A stretch of 64,000 nt of DNA from Microlunatus kandeliicorticis. Lineage in GTDB: Bacteria > Actinomycetota > Actinomycetes > Propionibacteriales > Propionibacteriaceae. Under the pieces are notes generated by a model, which worked only from the letters and a program-made list of their open reading frames with translations, was not told where the DNA came from and made no database searches. Shown piece after piece: positions 54,861 through 63,920 of this stretch. The stretch covers positions 434,001 through 498,000 of the forward strand of contig NZ_JACGWT010000001.1 of the NCBI RefSeq assembly GCF_014137855.1. The letters are read 5' to 3'. The stretch's first letter is position 1, and each line of letters begins with the position of its first letter. The position numbers and the translations under genes were made by a program.

Positions 54861-57800
54861 CGGTGACCCAGAGCGCGACCGGGTATAACGTGCGGGCCGA
54901 GCTCGAGAATCTGTTGGTCCGCGATCTGCTCGGCCCGTGGGACGGCGACACCGAAGAGTTGCCGCCCGGGTCGACTCCCGGGGAGCGCTATCTGCTGGGC
55001 CGGCTCGTTCCCCGTCGCCCGGAGGCCGGTGAGCCGGCGCCCGAGACGGCTGCCGAGGACGATGATGTCGAGGACCGGCCCGAGCTGGTAGAAGAGCCGA
55101 CACTCGACCTCGATGGTGACGATGCCGACCCACCCTCACCCGCGGCCGTCCGTACCCGGGCCATGGCCGCTTCTTCGCTCGGCTTGGTCTGTTCGGTGCC
55201 TGTCGATGTTGACGTTGTCGTCGTCACCGCTTCCTGGGGTCGGTATGAACGTGGCCCGTCCGACCACCACACCACCGAGACCGGCAGCCCCCGGACGGTG
55301 TGGAAGCGGGTGCCGACCGCTGGCAGTGTCGAGGTCCCGACCGACACGGATAGCGCCGGTGAACTGGTCCCCGTCCCCGAGCATGATGGCGTGCGGCTGC
55401 GCTGGCGGGTCCGGCACCGGGACGGTCGGCGGACCGTCGAGTTGTTTCTGGTGAACGGCCAGCCGATCCCCGCCGACACCCCCGACCGCGGCCGGCTCTT
55501 CCAGGCCAAGCTCGGGGTAGTCGCCCTCGACGGCGGGGCCCCGATCTTCCTCGGCCACAACGACCCGGCATTGCCGGACGCAGCGCAGGGCTTGGAGGCC
55601 GAGCAGCGACTCCTCGCCCTGCAGCACCGACGCCAGCGCGAGTACGCGATCGGTCGCCTCTGCGCGGTCGACGCTGACGTCCGCCCTGGTGAGGCGCGGG
55701 CCTGGCGCCTGACGACCACCTCCTTCCCCGCCGCTGACGTGCGCATGGTGATCCCCGGCGACCCAGACGACACTCCCGGCCTGGTTCTCGATATGGCCCG
55801 TCTGGGTAGTCACGATCTCCAACCCGACGACCTCGTGCGCGCATTGCGGCCGCTCGTCGACGGCTACCGGGTCTGGCTGACTGGCCAAGCGACGGTTATC
55901 GATACCGACCCCGAGGTGAACCGCTTCGCCGACGTCGCCCGCCCGGCCCTCGAGCGCGCGCACGCGGTCGCCGACCGGCTCGACCGGTCGATCGACCTGC
56001 TCGCCGGCAATCCACGGGCCCGAGAGGCGTTCCGTTTCGCGAACCAGGCGATGGCCCGGCAGCGGGTCCGAAGCGAGATCGTCCGGCGACGCATCGGTGA
56101 CCCGACCGCAAGCCTCAAGTCGCTGCAGGCCGAGTTGGACGTCGCGAAGAACCGCAGCTGGCGACCCTTCCAGCTGGCCTTCCTCCTGCTCTGCCTACCC
56201 GGACTGACCGACCCTGCGCACGAGGACGCACGACGCGGACCGATGCTCGACGGCGAGGTGGAACTGCTCTTCTTCCCCACCGGCGGCGGCAAGACCGAGG
56301 CCTACCTCGGCCTCACCGCGTACACCATCGCCATCCGACGCCTGCAGGGCACGCTCGGCACCTCGTCGGGTGCGCTCGACGGCACCGACGGGGTCGCGGT
56401 GCTGATGCGCTACACCCTCCGGCTGCTGACGGCCCAGCAGTTCCAGCGCGCCACCGCACTGATCTGCGCCTGCGAACTGCTCCGCCGCGAGCGGGTCGCG
56501 GCCGGAGACGGGCGATGGGGTGACACTCCGATCCGCATCGGACTGTGGGTGGGATCAAAGGTCACGCCGAACACCTTCGACGACGCGGTCAGCCAGCTCG
56601 AGGATGCCGTTGGCCGTTCCTCGGAGGGCCAGGTCGGCGGGGTCCAGCAGTTCGCGAACTGCCCCTGGTGTGGAGCCCGGCTCGACCTCGGCCGGGACGG
56701 GCACGCGGACCGGCAGCGCCGCCGCACGGTGCTGTTCTGCGGCGACCCCGACGGGCGCTGCGCCTTCAGCCGGGCGCGATCCACCGAGGGCATTCCGGCC
56801 GTGGTCGTCGACGAGGAGATCTACCGGCTGACCCCCGCGCTACTGATCGGCACCGTCGACAAGTTCGCCGCGCTTCCGTGGAACGACGCCACCTCGCAAC
56901 TTTTCGGCCTGGTCACCACCGCCTGCGAACGTCACGGCTACCGAGCAGCCGACCCACCTATCTGGTGCCGGGACGGCGGCCACCCCAAAACCCGCGACCT
57001 GCCGGCCACCAGCCCGGTCCCTGTGCAGCGACTGCGCCCACCAGACCTGATCATCCAGGACGAGCTGCACCTGATCAGCGATGCGCTGGGCTCGATGGTG
57101 GGGCTGTACGAGACCGCGATCGATGAACTCTGCACCCGCCAGCAGGACGGGCAACCAGTGCGGCCCGTGTTCGTCGCCTCAACGGCCACCGTCCGGCGGG
57201 CCGAAGCGCAGGTCAAGCAGGTCTTCGCCCGGAGCCTGACCGTCTTCCCGCCGCCGTTGCTGGATGCCGGAGACACCTTCTTCTCTCGCCGGGTCGACCC
57301 GTCACCCGCCACTCCCTCGCGCCGGTACCGCGGCATCCTCGCCTCCGGCGAACGGCTGACGGCGATCGAGATCCGGGTGATGACCGCGGTACTGGAGTAC
57401 GGGCAATACCTTTTCGACACCTATGGCGAGGCGGCTGACCCCTACCTGACCGCGGTCGACTACTTCACCAGCACCCGCGAGCTGGCCGGCATGCGGCGGC
57501 TGGTCGAGGACGACATCAGCGACCGACTCGGCCGGCAGGCGGCGCTCACTCGGCGCCGGCGGCCCTCGGTGAGCGAGCTGACCAGCCGGATGGACTCGCG
57601 CAAGATCACCCAATCCTTGGCCGACCTCGAGCGGGGGTTCACAACCGAGCACGACAGCACCGCCGCACTCGATCGACTCCGAGCGATGCCGAAGGACGAG
57701 CGCGACAGGTACACACCGCCGTTGCGACCCATCGACGTGCTGCTGGCCACCTCGATGCTGCAAGTGGGGGTCGACGTCCAACGCCTCGGACTCATGATCG

Positions 57801-58456
57801 TCACCGGACAGCCGAAGAACATGGCCGAGTACATCCAGGCGAGCTCACGGGTCGGCCGGTCGATCGCCGGCCCGGGCCTTGTCCTCACGATCTTCCAGTG
57901 GAACCGGCCCCGCGACCTGGCGCACTACGAACACTTCGGCTACGAGCACACCACCTTCGGTCGCAACGTCGAGGGCCTGACCACGACACCCTTCAGCAAG
58001 CGAGCACTCGACCGTGGACTCACTGCCGTTCTCGTGGCGCTCGTCCGGCAACGGTCCGACGTGTTCCGACCCAACCTCGGCGCGCAAGTTGCCACCCTTG
58101 GCGAGCAGGCCAACCACCAATTGCTGGAACTGCTGAAAGCGCGCGCTGAGCTGGTGTCGGAGGACGCTGGCACGGGGCAGGACGTCCGCGATGCCAGTCT
58201 CGGACGCCTGGACAGATGGCTGCACAAGCGTGCGACCTTGCCCGTCGGGCAACTCGGCTACGAGCCAGGAGGGCAGGCTAGCGCTGGGCTGCTGCGTCCG
58301 CCGGACGAACAGCCGTGGGGCACCTGGAGCGCTCCGCGAAGCCTGCGCGACGTTGAGCCCGAGATCCTGCTTCAACTCCGATCGGCCGACTCGACCTGGG
58401 ATTCGGCGCCGCCGTGGGATTTCACACCTCGACCGGGCCAAGGGGCCGGGGCGTGA
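54857..58456 (+). CDS. drmA: DISARM core helicase DrmA
   Basis: The 1199-residue protein is the large DISARM helicase. Walker A is PTGGGKTEAYLG (K479); motif II is Q-D-E-L-H-L (D735, E736, H738) in LIIQDELHLISDALGSM, the form typical of DrmA rather than DEAH. STATVRRAE gives motif III, and LLATSMLQVGVDVQRL followed by QASSRVGRS (motif VI Arg) completes the second lobe. A zinc-binding-like set CPWCGARLDL...FCGDPDGRC lies about residues 600-635. In published DISARM structures DrmA and DrmB form a complex that loads on 5'-overhang DNA. ATG 54857 follows AGGAGGCGAGGAG and overlaps drmMI by 4 bp. Confidence 0.94.
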   Translation: MTVTQSATGYNVRAELENLLVRDLLGPWDGDTEELPPGSTPGERYLLGRLVPRRPEAGEPAPETAAEDDDVEDRPELVEEPTLDLDGDDADPPSPAAVRTRAMAASSLGLVCSVPVDVDVVVVTASWGRYERGPSDHHTTETGSPRTVWKRVPTAGSVEVPTDTDSAGELVPVPEHDGVRLRWRVRHRDGRRTVELFLVNGQPIPADTPDRGRLFQAKLGVVALDGGAPIFLGHNDPALPDAAQGLEAEQRLLALQHRRQREYAIGRLCAVDADVRPGEARAWRLTTTSFPAADVRMVIPGDPDDTPGLVLDMARLGSHDLQPDDLVRALRPLVDGYRVWLTGQATVIDTDPEVNRFADVARPALERAHAVADRLDRSIDLLAGNPRAREAFRFANQAMARQRVRSEIVRRRIGDPTASLKSLQAELDVAKNRSWRPFQLAFLLLCLPGLTDPAHEDARRGPMLDGEVELLFFPTGGGKTEAYLGLTAYTIAIRRLQGTLGTSSGALDGTDGVAVLMRYTLRLLTAQQFQRATALICACELLRRERVAAGDGRWGDTPIRIGLWVGSKVTPNTFDDAVSQLEDAVGRSSEGQVGGVQQFANCPWCGARLDLGRDGHADRQRRRTVLFCGDPDGRCAFSRARSTEGIPAVVVDEEIYRLTPALLIGTVDKFAALPWNDATSQLFGLVTTACERHGYRAADPPIWCRDGGHPKTRDLPATSPVPVQRLRPPDLIIQDELHLISDALGSMVGLYETAIDELCTRQQDGQPVRPVFVASTATVRRAEAQVKQVFARSLTVFPPPLLDAGDTFFSRRVDPSPATPSRRYRGILASGERLTAIEIRVMTAVLEYGQYLFDTYGEAADPYLTAVDYFTSTRELAGMRRLVEDDISDRLGRQAALTRRRRPSVSELTSRMDSRKITQSLADLERGFTTEHDSTAALDRLRAMPKDERDRYTPPLRPIDVLLATSMLQVGVDVQRLGLMIVTGQPKNMAEYIQASSRVGRSIAGPGLVLTIFQWNRPRDLAHYEHFGYEHTTFGRNVEGLTTTPFSKRALDRGLTAVLVALVRQRSDVFRPNLGAQVATLGEQANHQLLELLKARAELVSEDAGTGQDVRDASLGRLDRWLHKRATLPVGQLGYEPGGQASAGLLRPPDEQPWGTWSAPRSLRDVEPEILLQLRSADSTWDSAPPWDFTPRPGQGAGA

Positions 58457-60297
58457 CCGGCTCGCAGCGCCAGCCGACGCGCATCGGCAACGCGCGCCCG
58501 AGCCAGCTGATGACAGCGGCCGGTATCGGAGCGGTAGCCGACCTCCCCGGCATGAGCGTCCTGGTCCGCGGCCTCGAGGCGTGGGGTGCCGGCGGGCCCG
58601 TCATCGCCGAGCCCCGGCTGCTGGCCGAGGTACGCGCCGCACTGCCCGGAAAGAACGTAACGTCGCTCCGGGCTGCGCCATTCGACCCGGCCACCGCCGA
58701 CGATCCATACACCTCCGTGGGCATACCGGTAACCACCTTTCCGCGATGGCTGCGCTGCCCCGCCTGCAACCAGCTGCTGCCGATCGATGGTGTGAACCAA
58801 CTGCAGCTGATCCACCGGTGGGGCCGCCGTCCGGACCTGGCCAAATGGATACATCAGTACTGCGCGAAGCAGGGCAACCGGCCGGCGGCCAGGCGGCGCG
58901 CCTGCATCCCCGCTCGCTTTGTCGTCGCCTGCGCCCGAGGGCATCTCGACGAATTCCCTTACGTCGACTTCGTCCACCAGGCCGACCTCAGCGCCTGCCC
59001 CGGACCCCAACTCGAGATCCGCGATGCCGGCAGCGTGCTCGGGCCGCGGGTGTCGGTCACCTGCACGGCCTGTAAGGCCCGACGCAACATCTCCGAGGCC
59101 GCAGGTACGCGCAACGCTGGCAACCTGCCCCGGTGCCGTGGACGACATCCACACCTCCAGACCTTCGAGACCTGCCCGGAGCAGCTGAAACTCATGGTCC
59201 TCGGAGCCTCCAACCTCTGGTTCGGCGAAACGATCAGTGCCCTCCACCTCCCGACGGCCGACCCGGCGCACACCGAGATCGACGAAAACTGGGACATCCT
59301 GAGCCTGGCGCCGGAAGCCGCCCTCCTGCACCGGATGGTCGCCGGCATGTCGAACGTTGGGGTCCTCCGGGAACTCGGGGCTGACGAACTCTGGGCGATG
59401 GTCGAGGAGGAGCGACATCGCCGGGCCGACGACTCCGGTTCGGACGAGGAGAACGGGGAAAGCCTTCTCGACGCCGAGTGGCAGCTCCTCTGCCACCCCA
59501 CCACCATCGAGCAGGACGACGACTTCCGCGCGGTACCGACCCCACCACCCGCAGCACACGACAGACTGCTGAAGCAGGTGGTGCAGGTCGAACGGTTGCG
59601 CGAGGTGCAAGCCGCCATTGGCTTTACCCGTGTGGAGGCGCCATCCTCAGGCGGACCAGGTGTGCAGCGTCGAGCCCCGCTGTCGCGAAGCCATATTGGC
59701 TGGGTGCCCGCGGTCGAACGGCGCGGGGAGGGCATTTTCCTGGAGCTGCAGGAGCCGGCCGTGGCCGCCTGGGCTGAGTCCCAGCAAGATCATCCCGACG
59801 TGGTCGCACTGCGCGGCGCCTACCGGCGATGGCTGATCAACCGCGACCGACAGCCCGACCCCGACTTCCCCATCCAGCGCTACCTGCTCCTGCACACCCT
59901 CAGCCACCTCCTTCTACGCCAGGTCGCCCTAGAGTGCGGGTACTCCGCCGCCAGCATCCGCGAACGCCTCTACGTCGGCACCCCGAACGTGCCGACCGCG
60001 GGGATCCTGCTGTCGACGGCAGCGAGCGACAGCGAAGGCACCCTGGGTGGCCTGGTCGCGCTCGCCAACCGGCGATTCCTCGGACCTCTACTCGACCACG
60101 CATTGAGAGGCGCGGAACTATGCTCATCTGACCCGCTGTGCGCCGAGCACCTGCCCGCTGAGCCCAGCGACGCACTGCACGGTGCTGCCTGCCACGCCTG
60201 TCTGTACGCGTCCGAGACCAGCTGTGAGAGCGGCAACCGCTGGCTACACCGAGGAGTGCTCGCCAACCTCGGGACCGGCCTGGCGATCCAGCCGTGA
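58453..60297 (+). CDS. drmB: DISARM DUF1998 protein DrmB
   Basis: The 614-residue protein is the DUF1998 partner of DrmA. It starts with a DNA-mimic-like or targeting N-terminus (RIGNARPSQLMTAAGIGAVADLPGMSVLV), has C102-P-A-C105 with VVACARGHLDEFPY and VTCTACKARR as further metal-type cysteines, and the DUF1998 signature LHTLSHLLLRQVALECGYSAASIRERLYV (about residues 475-505). Near the end lies C580-H-A-C583 ... C591, a probable zinc site. It makes the DrmAB complex with the helicase. GTG 58453 overlaps the drmA stop by 4 bp. Confidence 0.93.
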   Translation: MTGSQRQPTRIGNARPSQLMTAAGIGAVADLPGMSVLVRGLEAWGAGGPVIAEPRLLAEVRAALPGKNVTSLRAAPFDPATADDPYTSVGIPVTTFPRWLRCPACNQLLPIDGVNQLQLIHRWGRRPDLAKWIHQYCAKQGNRPAARRRACIPARFVVACARGHLDEFPYVDFVHQADLSACPGPQLEIRDAGSVLGPRVSVTCTACKARRNISEAAGTRNAGNLPRCRGRHPHLQTFETCPEQLKLMVLGASNLWFGETISALHLPTADPAHTEIDENWDILSLAPEAALLHRMVAGMSNVGVLRELGADELWAMVEEERHRRADDSGSDEENGESLLDAEWQLLCHPTTIEQDDDFRAVPTPPPAAHDRLLKQVVQVERLREVQAAIGFTRVEAPSSGGPGVQRRAPLSRSHIGWVPAVERRGEGIFLELQEPAVAAWAESQQDHPDVVALRGAYRRWLINRDRQPDPDFPIQRYLLLHTLSHLLLRQVALECGYSAASIRERLYVGTPNVPTAGILLSTAASDSEGTLGGLVALANRRFLGPLLDHALRGAELCSSDPLCAEHLPAEPSDALHGAACHACLYASETSCESGNRWLHRGVLANLGTGLAIQP

Positions 60298-61013
60298 GCG
60301 ACGTCGAGGCTCTTGCCCGGCAGGTCGCGCGATCCATGCCCGCGGCTGCCGTCAGTGCGCTCGTCACCGCGTTACGGACGTCCGCGCCCGCTGTGGCGCA
60401 GCTGCAGCATGGCGCCTACAACGCGGCAACCCAGGACCTCCTGAAGAGGGCCGGCGAGGCAGCCAAGAATGGAGACGGTCCGTACCTGGCCGGGCTGATC
60501 CGGGCCTTCCGCGACTCCTACGCGACGCGCCCGGAAGTCACGCCAGTCTGGACCGGGCCGACCTCGTCCGTGCCCGGTGAGCGTCTCACGCTCGCGGTCG
60601 TTGCCGGTCTCATCGACGAGGCCGAGTCGGAGATCGTCCTGGTCAGCTACGCAACTCTCCCGAGCGTCGAGGTACGTGATGCGCTGAGACGTGCGGTGGC
60701 ACGCCAGGTGAACATCACCACGCTGCTCGAGCGGAGTGTGGACAACCCGTCCTATTCCGGCTCGTCGAACCCGCTCGGCAACCTGCCGCACGCGGCGCTG
60801 GCCTGGCCCGCCACCGAACGCCCGCTGGGCGCTTCGATGCACGCCAAGATCCTGGTCGTCGACCGGAAAAGCGCTCTTGTAGGCAGCGCCAACCTGACCG
60901 GGTATGGCGTCGAACGCAACCTCGAGTGCAGCCTCCTCGTCCGGGGCGGACACTTGCCTGCAGCCTTGGCCAAGCACGTCCTCAACGCCGACGGACTCGT
61001 CATGATCTGCTAA
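60294..61013 (+). CDS. drmC: DISARM phospholipase D-like protein DrmC
   Basis: The 239-residue protein has one HKD motif, H183-x-K185-x4-D190 (HAKILVVDRKSALVGSANLTG), with the G-S-x-N tail that follows it in PLD-type nucleases. The usual first HKD half is replaced by a segment LVSYATLPSVEVRDALRRAVARQVNITTLLE, so the protein probably dimerises to complete its site, as in Nuc-type PLD nucleases. In the DISARM system of Bacillus, loss of DrmC had less effect than loss of the other genes. GTG 60294 overlaps drmB by 4 bp. It closes the tight part of the operon. Confidence 0.92.
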   Translation: MSDVEALARQVARSMPAAAVSALVTALRTSAPAVAQLQHGAYNAATQDLLKRAGEAAKNGDGPYLAGLIRAFRDSYATRPEVTPVWTGPTSSVPGERLTLAVVAGLIDEAESEIVLVSYATLPSVEVRDALRRAVARQVNITTLLERSVDNPSYSGSSNPLGNLPHAALAWPATERPLGASMHAKILVVDRKSALVGSANLTGYGVERNLECSLLVRGGHLPAALAKHVLNADGLVMIC

Positions 61014-61068
61014 AGCATCCGCCGAACACGGAAGCTTCAGTGTCAGACCCTCAGGTGATCCTGGTCTC

Positions 61069-63357
61069 GTGAGATCTCTTCCGGACGACTTGCTCCCGGG
61101 ACCGGTGTTCGCGGTGGCTCGGGGCCATCTGGCAAGCGCACAAGCAAGTCGCGCGCTAGTCAACGCCCTCTGGAACTCGATGCGGGCCAGTGACCCCTTC
61201 TCTGCGTGGGTCGAGTCGCCCGAACCTCTCGTCCGTGAGCTGTGGTGTCGCTTCGAGCCGGATGACGCCCTGAAACGGGGGGCCGACCGCGCCATGGCCA
61301 CTTTCGTGCGGGAGATCAAGAACGCACTAGACGCCTGCGTCGTGGCCACCGCGAACCACGTCTGCCATCCAGTTCGCTTGGTGGAGGCCAGCCACCACAA
61401 GATGCCGATCTTGTCGAGCGCCGAAGAATTTGACGCCCTTATTAACCAGGACGAGCTTACAGGATTACGCCCGGATCAGGTCCGCACCGTCCGGCTCTTC
61501 CAGCCTTTCGCCGAATACATGCAGGCGGATGCTAATTCTGTTCGGACTGTCGCCCGAGACATGGCGCACCTCGCAGCCGGGCTGGAAGCGGTGATGGCCT
61601 GGGAGGCATCTAAGGAAGTACGCACACTGTTTACTGCATGGGCCTCTCGGGCAGATCCAGAGCCCGTGCTTCCGGAAGGCGTTTCTATCGAAAGCACTGC
61701 AGTCGATCCGGCGGGCGCGCTCGATCAGCCAAAGCGTTTAGCGAGGTTTATGCTTCGCGCAGGCTCTTATGGGGCGTCGTTCTCTGGGAACCCGAATGTG
61801 TCATTCGACGTGATCTTGAATGCCCTCCCGCAGCCGTGTAACCCTGATGACAACTTCGCCAATCGCTCGCATAGGCTGATTGTTATCACAAGGCACCTCA
61901 TTGAAGGACTGGAACGGTCGGTCAGTGATCGCCATTACGGAGATCTGCTCCGGGCGCTGGCACGTCGCTTTCCCCAAGAACGGGAGGCCGTATGGCTACC
62001 CGTCAAGTTTAACGGTCGGGAGGAGGAAGCCGAGGTCAGATCGGCCATCGCCGAGTCCGACAGGGGCATGGCCGTCTACCTCAACGACGACGGCACGCTT
62101 GTGTACATGCGGATCGTCGACAACGGCATCGTCGTGGGCCGCGAGATCGCACCAGCGCGAGACCTCCTGAATTTCAGCCAAGATGGGGTGGCCGTCGAGG
62201 AAGCTACGCGGGCCGCCGCCGGCAGGTGGGGCCTCGCTGATCTGGTGCTTCGGCCAGTCATCGTCCCGAAGGGCAGCGGAATCCGCGAACTCGGTGATGG
62301 AACGATCTTCGCCGGTCGCCGTGGCGTCAGCCTTCAAGTCAAAGCCCGAGGCGTCACCGGCGACAGTCCGGACAAGGCAGCAAGATGGATGTTGAAGAAC
62401 GCTGCCCGCGGGCTCCGGCAGGCGCACGGAACTATCCGCACCACCCTACAGAACCCCACTGTCGACCTGACCAACCTGCGCGGGCGCACTGTGAGGATTC
62501 ATGGCAGCACCGTCAGTTGGATCCCTGTCGTCGTGATCGACCACCCGAACCCTCCACCGACCGGTGTCGTTCCAGCGCCGGACCTCAAAGGCCCCAGCGT
62601 TGTGTTGACCCGCCGTGACTGGGAGTTTCTCTGGGACCAACTGCGCTCCGCAACAGCTATCGTCGACTACCTTCATCGGGTCGCCGAGGAAGTAGAACCT
62701 CTCGAGCTCGGCGCCGAGACCGATCGGTATCTCGACCTTGCAGAGAAGGATGCGCTGGCCCCGCCAGCGTCCTTGCCGACCTGGATCTCTGGGACCGACG
62801 CCGAGCCCACAACGACGCCCCTACTTCCCCGCGATCCGGTGGCGTCGGTCGACCGGCTCGGGCATGCCATCTTCCAGCAGATACTTGAGGACGTTGCCAG
62901 CACTGACTTCGCTGGAGAAGAAGCCGACCGCATCCGGCTTCTATCCCACATCGACCGAGTAGCGGTCGGAGCGCGAGCCGAGCTAGGCAGACTTCTTTTG
63001 CAGCGGCTGATTCGTTGTGCCGAGGCGGTGCCGGAGGGACACCGGATGGAGCACCGGATTCTCTATCTCGACCATGGAGCCCTACAGGTGACCTTCACGA
63101 CCATGTCACAGCTAACCGGCTACCACCAAGACTTCTACCGCTCGTGGCTACTATTACGTCGCCAGACCTTTCTGGAGCAGTCCGGCGCCCAGGGTCCGAT
63201 CTACCCGTGGACGGTCGGGGTGCTTCTCACACCCCGTCCCGACGGCCCACGGGCGTGGGACACGACGACCATATCCACGAACGGGCCGCCCGCCTACGAC
63301 GATGCGGACTATGAACGTCTCACTGAGGTCTTCTTGCCGAGCGATTCAAGCACGTAG
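61069..63357 (+). CDS. Candidate PD-(D/E)XK nuclease, DISARM-adjacent, family not recognised
   Basis: A 762-residue cytosolic protein of a family I cannot name. The middle region shows a nuclease-like core: VEEATRAAAGRWGLADLVLRP (E377/E378), then IRELGDGTIFAGRRGVSLQVKARG, giving D410 and Q423-V-K425 in the order E...D...Q-x-K of PD-(D/E)XK enzymes. It continues into WMLKNAARGLRQAHGTIRTT, a helix that follows the QVK strand in related nucleases. Residues 1-360 are helical with no recognisable motif; a Pro-rich linker near 565-590 separates a last domain. It lies 55 bp after drmC on the same strand, without a clear terminator between. It may be an accessory effector of the DISARM system or a separate defence gene. 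Confidence 0.7.
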   Translation: MRSLPDDLLPGPVFAVARGHLASAQASRALVNALWNSMRASDPFSAWVESPEPLVRELWCRFEPDDALKRGADRAMATFVREIKNALDACVVATANHVCHPVRLVEASHHKMPILSSAEEFDALINQDELTGLRPDQVRTVRLFQPFAEYMQADANSVRTVARDMAHLAAGLEAVMAWEASKEVRTLFTAWASRADPEPVLPEGVSIESTAVDPAGALDQPKRLARFMLRAGSYGASFSGNPNVSFDVILNALPQPCNPDDNFANRSHRLIVITRHLIEGLERSVSDRHYGDLLRALARRFPQEREAVWLPVKFNGREEEAEVRSAIAESDRGMAVYLNDDGTLVYMRIVDNGIVVGREIAPARDLLNFSQDGVAVEEATRAAAGRWGLADLVLRPVIVPKGSGIRELGDGTIFAGRRGVSLQVKARGVTGDSPDKAARWMLKNAARGLRQAHGTIRTTLQNPTVDLTNLRGRTVRIHGSTVSWIPVVVIDHPNPPPTGVVPAPDLKGPSVVLTRRDWEFLWDQLRSATAIVDYLHRVAEEVEPLELGAETDRYLDLAEKDALAPPASLPTWISGTDAEPTTTPLLPRDPVASVDRLGHAIFQQILEDVASTDFAGEEADRIRLLSHIDRVAVGARAELGRLLLQRLIRCAEAVPEGHRMEHRILYLDHGALQVTFTTMSQLTGYHQDFYRSWLLLRRQTFLEQSGAQGPIYPWTVGVLLTPRPDGPRAWDTTTISTNGPPAYDDADYERLTEVFLPSDSST

Positions 63358-63462
63358 GTCGCCCGCGTGATCATCCTCCAAATCCGGGGCCAGTCATTGT
63401 CGTCGTTTAACCTCCAGGGCGGCGTTGGTGCGCGTCATCTGGCGCCAACTACGAATGTCTAC

Positions 63463-63920
63463 TCAGGAGTGACTCGAGTGCGAATCCCCGTTGCCGTAGA
63501 CGAAGACGTGTATCCACGGGTAGGAGCAGGTGATTCCAACTTGGCTTGGTTCGCAAACCTTGAACTGATAGTCAGTCTCGAATTCTCCGTGGCTCTGGCC
63601 CGCCCACGTCTGCCAGTAGCTCTCGTGATGGGCCACACTGATGTCAGGACCGTTGCCCTGCCCAACGGTCCAGTGATTGTTCTCAGAGGTGATGACGCAA
63701 CCCGCGTTCGCTGTCCAGGCCACGTCGACATACACCTTGAGCCTGTTGATGCTGCCGACCTCCATTCCAGGGTGGGTGTAGTAGCTACCCGACGTGCAGC
63801 CGCCCCCTGGAAGGGTGCTCGCACTGGGCCCTGCGCAGATCCCAACGCGGCTGCACCTGCGAGGGTCACGGCTGCAGCCGCGGTCGTCAGGCGCGTGATC
63901 GCTTGCCTCGCCATACTCAT
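63463..63920 (-). pseudogene. Secreted protein gene with frameshift after the signal peptide
   Basis: ATG 63920 starts a good signal peptide (ARQAITRLTTAAAAVTLAGAAAL) that ends near an A-x-A type site, but this frame then becomes low-quality. The protein-like mature sequence continues in another frame: CTSGSYYTHPGMEVGSINRLK, AGCVITSENNHWTVG, FKVCEPSQVGITCSYPWIHVF, with paired cysteines and an aromatic/Asn-rich composition typical of small secreted proteins. One base gained or lost around 63830-63850 would join the two. Either this is a decayed gene, or the sequence has an error there. Function unknown. Confidence 0.6.
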
